Assembly: GCA_027923505.1 (NCBI GenBank)
Contig: BROI01000021.1
Coordinates: 434,001-498,000, forward strand
DNA: 64,000 nucleotides
Direction of reading: 5' to 3'
Origin: Mayamaea pseudoterrestris
Taxonomy: Eukaryota; Bacillariophyta; Bacillariophyceae; Sellaphorales; Sellaphoraceae
Shown: positions 50,192 through 62,168 of the stretch, piece after piece
How the letters are laid out: every line of letters begins with the position of its first letter
Position numbering within the stretch: position 1 is the stretch's first letter
Made by a program: the position numbers and the translations under genes
The notes under the pieces: model-generated
Told to the model about the DNA's origin: nothing
What the model saw: only the letters and a program-made list of their open reading frames with translations
Databases searched by the model: none

Positions 50192-53100
50192 ATGACGTTC
50201 CTACGGCTGGCCTTACCATGGCGGATTCTCTTACTCCTTCTGACTCTCGTGGCGTGTTCCGCAAACGGCAGTGACAATCCAAGAGATCCATCTCGAAGAC
50301 CGTTCGCTGCAGGCAATTCGAGGCGTTACTCATCGGCACCTCTAAACAACGATGATAATGAAGACTATGGCCTAGTTGGTCGATCAGGTCGTAGTGAATA
50401 CGAATACGATGAAGACATGATTGGCAACAACGACTACAGTCGGGAGGGCGATGACGGGGAACGCACGCGGGCATCATTCTTCTCAGACGATTCCGAGGAC
50501 CGGGAGTTTGATGACGAAAATGTAGATGACTTTGGTCACTCGTCTTCATCTGCAACGTCAGGTTCCGATAGACTATCGTTTGGAGCTGGCAAGGAGGCCC
50601 TATACGATGCATACAATCAACTCCACACACTAGCTCAAGAGTACGACAAGCCTTTTGACGCACCGGCTGTGGTGGTGGTTGGCCATCAATCGTCGGGAAA
50701 GTCAGCCTTGATTGAAGCTTTAATGGGATTCCAATTCAATCAGGTTGGAGGCGGTACCAAGACACGTCGACCGATAGCTCTACGAATGCAGTACAATCCA
50801 TCATGTCGACAACCACGATGGTTCCTCTTGGGAGAGGACGGCGTTGAGCGACCCATGCAACTCAGTGAAATTCAAGACTACATTGAAAAGGAAAATCGTC
50901 GATTAGAGCGTGATCCGATGCGATCTTTTGATCCGAAGGAAATTAACATTCGAATGGAATACAAGCATTGCCCCAATATGATTCTTATTGATACACCAGG
51001 TCTGATTGCTGCACCGCGCATTGCCAAGGGAAGGTCCAGCGCAGGTGCCGCCATTGCGCAACAACGCGCCCTGCAACTAGCAGCCAAGGAGGCTGAGCGA
51101 ATGGTTGTTGAAAAGATGCGGTGCGAAGATTACATTATTTTATGTGTCGAAGACAACAAGTAAGTTTGGTGCATGGTGAAAGGAGCAGAATTTTCGCGTC
51201 CAAACACTCACCTAATCGTTCCCTTCTGCCCTTAGTGATTGGAAACACGGTGCCACGCGAGAGATTGTTGCAAAAGCTGATCCAGACTTGTCTAGAACTG
51301 TCATTGTCAACACTAAATTTGACACAAAAATACCACAGTTCTCGTCACCTTCTGATGTCCAAGACTTTTTAAAGGCATCCATTCTTGACCGAATTTGTCC
51401 TCAAAAACTTGGCGGGCCTTTCTTTACCTCTGTTCCAAGTGGACGAGTTGGCAGGACGGGTGACCAAGACGACGAAGATGATGATGGCTACACCAAAGTA
51501 TACAATAACGACGACGATTTTGTAGCAGGATGTGCTGACAGTGAGAATGCAGACCGAGCTGTCGTTATGCAGCGCCTTAAAAAAATTGGTCTCGTTGGCG
51601 ATGCTGCCACAGGTTCCGTTGTAGCTAGTAGGATCGGATTGACCAAGCTGCGCACATTCCTGGAGCAGCGCGTCGATGAATCATATCGACGTAACGTGCG
51701 CAAAATTATTCCAATGCTACAGGCGGAGCATCTTGCCACAGAGCGTCGTCTACAGGCTGTCGAAAAGGAACTTGACGCACTCTCGTTGGAACGATTGAAG
51801 GCAGGAGCAGACGCCTACTGTGATGAGTTTTGCGAGTACCTTCGAAAGGCGATTCAAGGAAGTATCATGGCGCCAGCAAGTCTGTTTGGGGAAACGCTAA
51901 ATCAGGAAGTGACAGCAGCTGGTTCATTTTATGGTACGTAGTCGATTGGTGTGGCTGCTGCGGGACGCGTCGTGGTACCGAGAATGATACTTTGTCTCAA
52001 ATTGGTTTATACGCAGACATTCAAGGCTGTCCGATGGCTGTATCTGACCGCATTTGGGATCGACTCGTCGATGTTGAGGTCGGAAATCGGGATCACCGTC
52101 TTTACGGGGGTGCTCAGTATCACCGAGCCTTGCGCGAATTCAACCTGGCGACCAAGTGTCTGCGCATGCCGGCGATTACGGACGACGAGATTGCCAATGC
52201 CGTCGGTGTGGGTGAGACTCACGATGGTGTCAATTTTCTACATGCTGCCTGCACAATCGCGCTTGAAAAGGCGAGGGTATCGTTTGAGCCACTCTTGGGT
52301 GCACTGGAACGACGAATGGTCCATGTGATGGATCGGCTTTGCCCAGTGACAGAGTACATGTTGCGAGAGCACAGAGATCGCCGAAACCTTCGCCCACATA
52401 GTCAACGAGCAAACAGTGTCGAGGAGGATAGCTCAAGGTCCACCGTTGAACAAGCAATGGACATATCGCAAAACCCACAGTTTCGCCAGCTTGTTCGCGG
52501 TGTTTTTGAGAAATTTACCGAGCATTGTGCGAATGAGGTAAGGAGTGGATGGGTGATTAAGTTTGCGCTGCGGGCTCATTGTGCTGACACTGCGAACACA
52601 CGTTTCCACACAGGCTATGTCCAAGTGTAGAGACGATCTTATCGCTGTCACTCGATACGTTACTTGGAACCTCGACGAGAGAAGCAGTGGTGCATTATCA
52701 CGGGCGCTTCCGGACCAGGCAGACGTCATCGGCGTCTACAAGGTTGCGCTAGAAAAAGGGAACAAAGTAGATGCAATCGAAGGAGATGCTTTGTCGCAAG
52801 ATGGAGTCAAGCCCCAGGATAAGGAGCAGGCACTTGTCCCTGTCGACGATCGACAACACGATCGCGACTACAAGAATCTTGTGCAGCTTGTTGAAGAAGC
52901 CATGATGTCGCGCCATTCAAACAGAACGGATGTGGTTGTCACAGGCCTTGTACAATACATAGTGTCATCATGGCAGAATTCCTTTTGCAAGATGGTTACT
53001 ACCAAGTACAACTGCTATTTTTTGCTGCCTTTTGTCGATCAATTCCATCGATTCATGCGCAAGGAGCTTCAAAAGATCTATGACGGATCAGGTGATGGCT

Positions 53101-53306
53101 TTCCCGAAGTATTCGACATGACTGCCGCCCGGCAGTCATTGCAAGCTTATCGCGAGGAACTCGTCAATGAGTGTATGCTCAACAAAAAGCTACAAGACAA
53201 GTTTGCAGTCTGCTCGCAGATGATGCAACCTAATGGACAAGAAGCTGCTTCTCGAAGAATAACGCCCTCTGAGCGGCGGCGTCAAAATGCTAGTCAACGA
53301 CGATAA
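50192..53306 (+). CDS. DRP5B: Dynamin-related plastid-division GTPase, ARC5/DRP5B-like, with signal peptide
   Basis: GTPase that constricts the plastid in plants and algae. Exons 50192..51159, 51236..51933, 52017..52537 and 52614..53306, with introns of 76, 83 and 76 nt (phases 2, 1, 0), give 959 residues. G motifs: GHQSSGKSALIEALMG (G1, ~165), DTPGLIA (G3) and NTKFDTKIPQFSS (G4). ARC5-type blocks are YNQLHTLAQEYDKPFDAPAV, FQFNQVGGGTKTRRPIALRM and DWKHGATREIVAKADPDLSR. The stalk follows (GGAQYHRALREFNLATKCLR) and a C-terminal helical part. The start is unusual: MTFLRLALPWRILLLLLTLV then ACSANGS is a strong signal peptide, followed by an acidic disordered linker of ~100 residues; plant ARC5 has none. 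No Phe follows the likely cleavage site. The codon just before the ATG region is TTG, so the ATG at 50192 is the start. Confidence 0.93.
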
Positions 53307-53369
53307 GCGCGCATTACAAATAGTTTATGTTTGCAGTGATATGATTTATAAGCACCAGCAAGTAGGTGT

Positions 53370-54611
53370 TCAGCCGCTGAAGGCGATATCTATGTCGCCG
53401 AGTTTGCTCTCCGACGTCCAGTGATATAACCATCCTCCAACCTCATCCGCCAAAATGACAACATCCAATGCGCTCGCGCTTTGCGCCCAAGCAAGATAAA
53501 ATTTTAGTTTTTGTTGGCAATTTCGTATAACTTTCTTAAACGTTTTCGTGGTTGACTCCGACTGCATAGCAACAGCCAGAATATCGCACGCTCCTAGCAG
53601 GGATTTTCCAATGAAGCGCCGGTTGCCGAGAATAATCGCAACATCCTCAATGAGAAACTGCAATACAGAGTCGTTGAAAGGACTTTGCCCAGGTGTTCGA
53701 TTGCTAGTTGCGACATACGAAAGTGCTTCGGAGACGCTCTCAAAACAAATGTTTTCGGACAAGACATGAGACGACTGCATGAGGTGCTCCGACGCTTCAA
53801 CAGAAACTAGCTTCGCATTCTGGCAGCCATGAAACAAGTGCAGTGTAGAAACGATTGAAAACAAAATTTCCAGTATATTGTAGCGTAGTTGCTTCGGCAC
53901 TTCCTTGCCTCTTGGTCGCAGATCATCAAACGGTGGAATTGCTAGGAGTCTTTCATCGAGCGTCTTGCCGTATCCGTGGTCCTCGTCCGAGAAGGCGCAT
54001 GTTTCCTGATTGGCAGGATTCCCACCCGAGAGCTTCACTCGCCACCAAGGATGCCAAGGTTCCAGCAACCACTCACTTAAATCTCCCCGCCGCAGTGACG
54101 CACCAACAGCTGCTGTTACAGCAGGCCGACTATGCAGAAAGTTCGACAGCCCTTGCTCATCTCCCTTGTCCAAAAGATCAAGTAGCTCTAGCAACTCATG
54201 TCGGTCAAATATTGGTTCTTTACCAAAGCCTCCTGACTCTCGCTCCTGCTGTTGGCTATAAATGCGATTCAGCGATCGATGGAAGTCTTCTTGTTTTGCC
54301 AATGTTTCCAGCGTCAGTACTTGCGACATGCGATCTTGATAAAAGATTTTTGAACAGTCCAAATTTCCTTCACTATGATTTCGATAGCACTCACTGGAGC
54401 AATATTCGATAGAACATTTTGGGCACTTGTAGCGCGCCTCGCACTTGCAGCAAACGTGACAGGGAGCAGCGGCGAGGCGGTCGGCTTCCGCAGATTCTGT
54501 CATGGTTGGTGTCTGCAATAAAACAGGTTCTAAATTTCGCTTCTTCTGCTCACATTCTGGACCTTTGTGAATCTGAATTACGAGTGAAAAAGGAACTGTG
54601 TACTCGCTCAT
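53370..54611 (-). CDS. ZNHIT2: Zinc finger HIT domain protein 2
   Basis: HIT-finger proteins serve the R2TP/box C/D snoRNP and U5 snRNP assembly machinery; ZNHIT2 links R2TP to PRPF8. One exon, 413 residues from the ATG at 54611; the inner ATG at 54503 (MTESAEADRLAAAPCHVC) puts the finger at the usual N-terminal place. The finger is CHVCCKCEARYKCPKCSIEY, then CSSECYRNHSEGNLDC, the full Cys/His set of the HIT type. The following block ELLELLDLLDKGDEQGLSNF and the segment LLEPWHPWW are typical for ZNHIT2 rather than other HIT proteins. An intron or 5' UTR segment between the two ATGs is possible, since TTTTATTGCAG precedes the inner one. It is convergent with DRP5B, 63 bp apart. Confidence 0.88.
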   Translation of the reverse strand: MSEYTVPFSLVIQIHKGPECEQKKRNLEPVLLQTPTMTESAEADRLAAAPCHVCCKCEARYKCPKCSIEYCSSECYRNHSEGNLDCSKIFYQDRMSQVLTLETLAKQEDFHRSLNRIYSQQQERESGGFGKEPIFDRHELLELLDLLDKGDEQGLSNFLHSRPAVTAAVGASLRRGDLSEWLLEPWHPWWRVKLSGGNPANQETCAFSDEDHGYGKTLDERLLAIPPFDDLRPRGKEVPKQLRYNILEILFSIVSTLHLFHGCQNAKLVSVEASEHLMQSSHVLSENICFESVSEALSYVATSNRTPGQSPFNDSVLQFLIEDVAIILGNRRFIGKSLLGACDILAVAMQSESTTKTFKKVIRNCQQKLKFYLAWAQSASALDVVILADEVGGWLYHWTSESKLGDIDIAFSG

Positions 54612-55390
54612 GGCCGCTATATTATTACGGTGTGAAAAAACAAATGATATGAGAGTCGTTTCGGCGGGCCGTCTGTGGCTACAAAATCCAATCCATGTTT
54701 GACACGATTAAACGAGTACCTGTATGACATAGATTTCAATTTCACACGACTCGCACGACGCGATCATCACTACAAGTACGTACCTCGACGAACAAGATAT
54801 CAAAGCTCACAGTTCACTCATCACTCACCAAGGTGGGTGCTACCCTGTTTGGGGCCACCTTTGCTGTGATTGGGCGATCTGCATGTGACTAGAGATGAGT
54901 ATGACGTCCATTTCTAACAATGATGATGATCATATTGGGTGACTAATATGATCTGTGAGAGCGTGTGATTTGTGGTGTGCTGTGTGCATCGCAAGGACAA
55001 GGCCTCGTCGTAAAAGAACAAGAGCAATAGAAGTAGTTCGCATGGAAGAAGTCATAAGTACGTTTAGACTCGCTGGTGATGAAGTTCGTTCATGATCTCC
55101 TTACCAATCGAGGGGTGATGACGTGAGACTTGTTACTGAAACCATATACCATAGTAAACTGGCTAGTAAACACAGCGATGACTGATCTTTATGGCAGCGC
55201 AATAAACTGAGCTGTGTCATTGTAATCAAGTGCTGCGACAAGACACATCGTAATCTTGTAATCGGCCAACAATCACTTTGGCGAGTCGGGCGACACAAAT
55301 TGAGGCTCAGCATCGCACACGCAACTACGACGTCACCATGCTACCTAATGCTGTCAAATGTATTAAAACATACTGTATCAATATATGATG
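54612..55390. other. Intergenic region between MED7 and ZNHIT2
   Basis: This 779-bp stretch lies between two minus-strand genes and should hold the ZNHIT2 promoter and MED7 3' UTR. Short frames exist but none is coherent. No repeat or RNA gene was seen. Confidence 0.4.
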
Positions 55391-56121
55391 TTACAAAAGC
55401 TTGTCAGCCTCGGCGATGTCCGCCCGTAGATAAGTCGATAGCTTCCTTCGTTCAGTCAATTGCTTTTCCAGTAGTTCAATGATGATCTCTCGCGCTTGAT
55501 GCTCCCGAAATTTGTTGCATTCCTGCAGCATGAGAAAAATGTTGTGCGAAAGTTCGTCTCTCGTGTGTCTGAGAGATTAATAAAAGGATGAGACAAGTTA
55601 TTTGGGCTAAGTGCGCTCAGCGCTCAAACTCCAGCGTCGGCGTCAACTTACTTGTTTTCCGTCGGACGGTGAACCAAATCTTGTACCAACTTTATAAATC
55701 CTTGGATTACTTGAATATTCAAACTTTTCACTTGATTTCTTATTACAGAATGGTTCTCGCAAGTATCCAGCGGTTCAAAGTGCAATGGATCTTCTACAAT
55801 CTCGCCAAAGACCGCAACGACAGGAGTTCCTCCGTCCTCGTCGTCTTTTACGACACCACCTAAAATTGCATCTGTCGCGTCTTTTCCTAATCGCAATTGT
55901 TCTGCTTCCGCCCGCATTCGCTTCGCAGCCGCCGATGCTCGGAGTGTGCCTCGAGTCAAGGCAGCCTGCGGAATCTCGGGTGGCTCAAGGTCCACTGCAG
56001 TTCGAAAGTAGTTGGGAGGCGGCGGGAATTCCGAAACGAGAATAGTGGCTTCACCAGGAGTCTCGGAGAGCTCATGGTCGAGATCAGAGGTAGAGTTTGC
56101 TGCCATGGTGGCTACGTACAT
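55391..56121 (-). CDS. MED7: Mediator complex subunit 7
   Basis: Middle-module Mediator subunit, needed for RNA polymerase II transcription. Exon 1 is 56121..55652 and exon 2 is 55568..55391; the 83-nt intron is GTAAGT..TCTCAG in phase 2 and joins ..HRPTEN to KHTRDELSHNIFLM. 215 residues, or 210 from the inner ATG at 56106 (MAANSTSD). Family features are the N-terminal SEFPPPPNYFRTAVDLEPPE, a central EIVEDPLHFEPLD, the helix VKSLNIQVIQGFIKLVQDLV and the C-terminal QECNKFREHQAREIIIELLE, which matches the RPHQAREtL signature. Without the intron this signature is lost. It is divergent from ALA dehydratase, 188 bp between starts. Confidence 0.92.
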
Positions 56122-56309
56122 TGACGACTACTTTGATGTTGGATGCGTGATTTTGTCGCGCTTTGTTTAATACCGGTACGACGTTTTCGATTGAATCGGT
56201 CAAGTTGAAGTTGAGAAATCGATGATGTGCATCGGTTGTCGTCCATTTCGTTTTGTTCCTAACAATTTTGATTCTCCTTTCTTGATCGTCGACTAAGCAC
56301 AGCAACACC

Positions 56310-57679
<1,370 letters not shown>

Positions 57680-57680
57680 A

Positions 57681-57818
57681 GTTACAGTTCAAACTTTTAA
57701 CTTCGAGGCCCCGCCGCCACAATTATACTCGTATGTTGCATCAAATCGTTCACATCCGAACAATGTTACAGTTCAAACGTTTCAATTTGAGGCCCAGTTA
57801 CACAAACTCATATGTAAC
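57681..57818 (+). repeat. Imperfect direct duplication (~55 bp, 84-bp spacing) in ALAD 3' region
   Basis: GTTACAGTTCAAAC begins at 57681 and again at 57765. The copies stay alignable through TTCGAGGCCC / TTTGAGGCCC and TATACTCGTATGT / CAAACTCATATGT. It lies wholly between the ALAD stop and the rhomboid stop. Confidence 0.8.
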
Positions 57819-57849
57819 AATAAAAATCTTCCAAAACAGATAAGCTCCG

Positions 57850-58979
57850 TTATGGCGGGTTTCTAGGTTTTATCGATCGATTTGGAGCCCATCTACGCGG
57901 GGTCTGCCTTGTGCGTCGCCATGGTTTGTTTGGCAGGTCCATAGTAAATCGTCCAACATGAATTTGTCGAGTCATCCGCGAAATGCGCTTAATAACGACC
58001 TCCGGTATCGATTCAATGTGCCGTGGCAGCCGAACGATCGGACGGTCTACTAAAAGTCGAGTGCCATCCATCATGTCACTGTAGTAGAGTCGAGGACCAA
58101 AGTAGTAGGACATTGCTGCTCCTCCTGTCAAGGTGTATGATAACGATACATGATTAGCCTTTTTATACCAACGATCATAGGAAGACAAATTCTTTACCTA
58201 CCCATGGCTCCTCCCAAATGACCATAATTATCAATCATTGGCATCACAAAACCCATTCCTACATTTATAAGTAAAGTCGCCCCAATGGACGTGCTCATGT
58301 CAGCTCCCTCTCGCCCAAGTAACCACTCATGACGGTTCAAGAATACTAAATAGGCTGAAATGACACCCAAGACAGCCCCGCTCGCTCCCAAACTAGGATT
58401 AGGCGACATGTAAGCGGAAAACAAGTTACCTGCTATTCCGCTAACTAGATATGTAGCAAGGAAGCGTCCAGGCCCAAATATTTGCTCAATAGATGGCCCC
58501 GCGTTTCCAAGTGACTGCGAGTTTGTGAATAGATGGAATAGTCCGCCATGGAGGAACATCGGCGTAATGACTCGATGCAGCTCCTGGCCGGATAATATCT
58601 TGTTGCTAATTTTAACACCCCAAGCTGTCAATGACGGTCGAATAACCTGTGCCAAGTAGGTTGCAACGTTAATGAGTGTCAGTCGCGATGTAATGGTTGC
58701 TTGATTTGGCCGCGTGCGCCGACGGTGGAATGAATAGGACCTTGCTTTCGTGTCAGTAATCCAGTCTTCCTGGTCGAGAAAATATGAACTGTAATCTTTA
58801 GAGTACATTTGCTGGCGAATCGTTATGTCTTCTCTGCCTACCGACTGTGACGACGGTCGCCATGGTTTAGCGCTGGATGATGAGAAAGTTGCCAACCGGG
58901 AATATTGCTGTGAAGAAACGACAAGCCAAGGTAAACAACTAATGGTTAGAGCTCTGATAAATAGTTCTGCTTGCTTCAT
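57850..58979 (-). CDS. Rhomboid-family intramembrane serine protease
   Basis: Cleaves membrane proteins within the bilayer. Exon 1 is 58979..58202 and exon 2 is 58124..57850; the 77-nt intron is GTAGGT..TTGACAG in phase 1 and joins ..GHLGGAMG to GAAMSYYFGPRL, giving 350 residues. The catalytic Ser is in GASGAVLGV and the His in NYGHLGGA; both are present, so it should be active. Other blocks are HRVITPMFLHGGLFHLFTNS and ATYLVSGIAGNLFS. The N-terminus (IRALTISCLPWLVVSS, then Ser/Arg-rich) looks like a signal peptide plus possible transit region, so an endomembrane or plastid location is inferred. The C-terminal ~70 residues after the last membrane segment are basic and soluble. Its substrate is unknown. 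Confidence 0.9.
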
Positions 58980-59242
58980 TTCAATTGATAATGGCTGTGT
59001 CTACGGTAGGCGTGCAGAGCGAGTGGCGAGTCGAATGCGAAATGCGAGGCGAACAAAAAGAAAATGTGAGACGTGGAGTACCGGAGCGACTGCTTGAGTG
59101 ACGCAGCGACTTCATTCAGGCGCACCTCAATCTCGCTGCCGACGGCCACGAACTACCGGTAGCGAGGATCTTGCGTCAAAACTCACGAGACTAAAAAACA
59201 ACATCAATTACTACATATCCTTTTGCGATCATATTAAACCAC

Positions 59243-60487
59243 ATGATGCCACCGAATGACGGCGAGCTCACTGATCAAGAAGAGAAGCCCAAGCAGCTTG
59301 AACCTCGTTCAGCAACTATCGCGCCTAGCCGAGCCATCGCCTACACATCGTTAGAGCATATTGACCAGTCGCTTCGAATTAAGATCCTCCACTGTGATCC
59401 GTCTATTGTTGTAATTGACAAGCCCGGCCGTTTGCGATCCGTGCCTGGCCACGCGCGAAACAACGATTTTGATCCGACCCTTCCAACTGGACCACGAAAG
59501 CGACCTCGCGAGAAGAAATTCGACAACGACGGCTTACTTCCTGGCCAGAAAGCCTGGACTGCGGCAATCCAGAGTTTAGGAAATGAAACGGCTTTACCTG
59601 CACCCAGGGACTTGTGCGACGAGTGCATTACTCGCTTGGGAGGCATTCCATCCCTCGTAGCGTCTACGCCTCGAAAATTGGACGTGTTTTGTCGATACAT
59701 TCATCGCAACAGGCAACGACTAATGGACAACAGCAACAATTATTCCGAGGGACTAGCGAAGGACATGTTTAAGAAAATACAAGAAAAGTATCGAAGTTTT
59801 CTACCTGAAAAAACTAAACTTGAGGACTCAGCTCTGGGTCAAATTCGTCTTTTAGGTCTTTATCGAACGGACCAGAATCAAGCAACCGGCGCAGAGCAAG
59901 ATGATCTATACATCGTCCATCGTCTCGATTGCGACACGAGCGGAGTCATGGTTTTTGCACGAACGCAGGTCGCTGCGTCAGAACTGGCAAGAGATTGGCG
60001 ACTTCGCAATGTTATTAGAAAGAGCTATCTCGCTCATGTGCGTCACTGGCCACCATTTCACAAAAATGAAGAACTTTTTGGAAGCATTGACTTACCTTTA
60101 AAACCAAGCGAGGAACGACTTAAATGGCGAGTCTGCGCGGAGGCTGACGAAGGCGCGAGAGTAAGCAAAACATTGTGGCGTGTGCTCTCACCAAAAGCAG
60201 GTCCATTGGAGCTTGAATTGACTCCTATAACCGGGCGAACGCATCAACTTCGCATTCACTGCTCAGAAATTGGCAGTGGCATAACTGGTGATGCGCTGTA
60301 TTCTGGACAGGCCAACCTGAATGGGCTTGATATTGTTGCTTTGGACGGACCCATTGCAGGCCCTCTGTGTCTTCATGCGCATAGACTTTCCTTCCCGCAT
60401 CCAGAAAGTGGCTTGGTAGTCGAGTTTGTGGCCGAGCCTCCAAGCTGGTTTCGCGACGCTGGTGCGAGTACGGTTCATGCTAAATGA
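59243..60487 (+). CDS. RluA-family RNA pseudouridine synthase
   Basis: Converts uridine to pseudouridine in rRNA, tRNA or mRNA. One exon, 414 residues. The catalytic motif is HRLDCDTSGVMVFART (~residues 229-244) with the active Asp in RLD. It is preceded by IVVIDKPGRLRSVPGHA (~53-69) and followed by KSYLAHVRHWPP, TPITGRTHQLRIHCSEIGSG and GDALYSG. An insertion of about 150 residues lies between the two conserved N-terminal blocks and is Lys/Arg-rich (GPRKRPREKKFDNDG). There is no S4 domain and no clear signal peptide, so it is probably cytosolic or nuclear, though a transit peptide cannot be excluded. The target site in RNA cannot be read from the sequence. Confidence 0.92.
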   Translation: MMPPNDGELTDQEEKPKQLEPRSATIAPSRAIAYTSLEHIDQSLRIKILHCDPSIVVIDKPGRLRSVPGHARNNDFDPTLPTGPRKRPREKKFDNDGLLPGQKAWTAAIQSLGNETALPAPRDLCDECITRLGGIPSLVASTPRKLDVFCRYIHRNRQRLMDNSNNYSEGLAKDMFKKIQEKYRSFLPEKTKLEDSALGQIRLLGLYRTDQNQATGAEQDDLYIVHRLDCDTSGVMVFARTQVAASELARDWRLRNVIRKSYLAHVRHWPPFHKNEELFGSIDLPLKPSEERLKWRVCAEADEGARVSKTLWRVLSPKAGPLELELTPITGRTHQLRIHCSEIGSGITGDALYSGQANLNGLDIVALDGPIAGPLCLHAHRLSFPHPESGLVVEFVAEPPSWFRDAGASTVHAK

Positions 60488-60597
60488 CTATAAGTACAAG
60501 ATATTGAGCGTCACCTCGCGTGCTTGTTATCAACTCTTTACCTAGAATTCATTTTACTAATCTAAAGTAGTCTGACAAAGTTAAATTTGCAAAGTTC

Positions 60598-61023
60598 ATG
60601 GATGGCGCGATTCGCACCCCGCTTCACATGATTGTCATGTACATGGATCAGCCTGGGTTGGTGCACGCACTTACGGCGTCACCACATTGTGTTCATGTTG
60701 GATACACTGTTCCTCCACATGGTTGGTCCGCTGACAATTATTAAAAAAAACTTTGTCACGAATTCAGGACGAGCTTCTTGTGATCGGTGCTCAAGGAAAT
60801 TTGCTGCTAACTGTAAACTTTATAGCTGCGAGACTTCCTCCCGGAGGTAGTCGATGAGCACCCAAGCGCAGTGTGTGCCTTAATCCATTTCGGAAATTTG
60901 ACAATCGAATTAATTCTTCAAGCGGGACGCCGGTTCGAGACAGGCACTAAAGGTTTGTCCCCCAATCCAATTGGTGATATGAATTTGTCGCCAAGTGTCA
61001 TGGCGCTAGTCCCGAAGGAGTAA
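60598..61023 (+). CDS. Possible small spliced gene, unknown function
   Basis: Not recognised. The best-supported piece is an open segment 60826..61023 that begins after AAACTTTATAG and reads LRDFLPEVVDEHPSAVCALI through to PSVMALVPKE and a TAA. It lacks an ATG near its start, so an upstream exon is expected. The ATG at 60598 opens MDGAIRTPLHMIVMYMDQPG, which could be that exon, but several donors fit and none is clearly best. A single 65-residue 3' exon can arise by chance, so the call is tentative. It sits between the pseudouridine synthase and AATF genes. Confidence 0.3.
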
Positions 61024-61107
61024 AGTCGCAGCAACCGAATCTATTTTGCATATGCACTTAGTAAAGCGAAAGCGGAACTGATTAGAGTTACGTCTAGCGA
61101 CTAAGTA

Positions 61108-61980
61108 CTACTTATTCACACCAACGCCGCCAAAAAGGCTTGAGAACCATTCGTTTTCGTCCAGTACCGTGTGACTCTTTGGTCGACTCAAAGGAAAGGT
61201 GAAGTTCACAAGCTTTGGAATCTCGTGATAGCGAATTCTTCGTCCCTTGCTTGCTTTCCTGTCGACTGAATGGTTTGTCGTTTTGTTCCTGTTTTTGTTT
61301 GTAAGCCGCTCCTCTGCCAGGAGTGTATCCGATTGGTTAGCTGAAAGTACAAAGTCTTGCAGCAAATGTTGATATACTTTAGTATCGTCGAAGACATCAG
61401 CTCTATCACTGCTGCGCAGCTGTTCGTGCTGAACAGTTGCATCGACTTGCTGCCAAAAGGATGTATCCATGACGCGAAATTGCACTTGCGCTTTTGCCGT
61501 CAGACCAGCATGTAAACGTACATCCTTGTGTCGTCGATTCAACGTCTCCTTCCAGTCTTCGCGGCATGAGTCATATTCCTGCTGCAATTGCGCATGTAAT
61601 GCAGAGGTATCGTTCGAAAGCACAAGCTGCTTATAGTCGACTGTTACTGCTGCTGCATTATCCGCATCACCGCTTTCCATTAACTGGTTTCGTGCATGCA
61701 GCAATTTGTACAGCAAGTCGTTACACTTGTCGACAGCTACACCACTTGTCGCATCCGCATGCTGCATGGCTCGCTGCAACAATATCCTACACTCCATCAG
61801 GCTCGCAAATAGCTTTGTCTGGGAAGTCGCGGCGACTCGTCGAAGGTCATCCTGCTTGGTATGTTGGCGCTTCCGTTTCTCGACGTGGTCGTCCTGTGAA
61901 TCCAAAAATGAGACTGTATCAAAGATGGATCTGTCACGTTTGATGTTCTTGCGATTAGTGCCGTTGCTTTTGCTGGTCAT
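61108..61980 (-). CDS. AATF/Bfr2-like ribosome biogenesis protein
   Basis: Bfr2/AATF works in the small-subunit processome, early 40S assembly in the nucleolus. 290 residues in one exon from the ATG at 61980 (MTSKSNGTNRKNIKRDRSIF); the frame is open to 62106 but starts there with TTG. The N-terminal half has the leucine-zipper-like AATF block (KLFASLMECRILLQRAMQHA). The C-terminal TRAUB block is VFDDTKVYQHLLQDFVLSAN and VDRKASKGRRIRYHEIPKLV, ending in NEWFSSLFGG, all close to the family. It is shorter than yeast Bfr2 (about 530 residues) because the acidic N-terminal region is missing or very short. MPP10, of the same processome, lies ~17 kb away. Divergent from TRM82. Confidence 0.88.
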   Translation of the reverse strand: MTSKSNGTNRKNIKRDRSIFDTVSFLDSQDDHVEKRKRQHTKQDDLRRVAATSQTKLFASLMECRILLQRAMQHADATSGVAVDKCNDLLYKLLHARNQLMESGDADNAAAVTVDYKQLVLSNDTSALHAQLQQEYDSCREDWKETLNRRHKDVRLHAGLTAKAQVQFRVMDTSFWQQVDATVQHEQLRSSDRADVFDDTKVYQHLLQDFVLSANQSDTLLAEERLTNKNRNKTTNHSVDRKASKGRRIRYHEIPKLVNFTFPLSRPKSHTVLDENEWFSSLFGGVGVNK

Positions 61981-62168
61981 GTTGGAAAATGAGCGTGGAC
62001 CCGCAAGTGTGGATCGACTGAAATAATGTTGTTCTGCGAAATCTGCGGAATGAAGGGCTGTGAATGAGTACCGAGACGACACAAGCGATGCTCTCGTCGC
62101 AATCAAGCAGCGCCGCAGCGCGCCAAGATCAAGATCCTTTCTTCACATTTGTTTGAAATCCTGCTACC

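Noticed and set aside
60925-60960. GGTTCGAGAC resembling a tRNA T-loop (B box)
   Set aside because: The flanking bases cannot form the T-arm stem, and no A box or acceptor stem is present at suitable distance.
61981-62106. Longer N-terminus for the AATF-like protein
   Set aside because: The upstream open part begins with TTG and has no ATG; the first ATG is at 61980.
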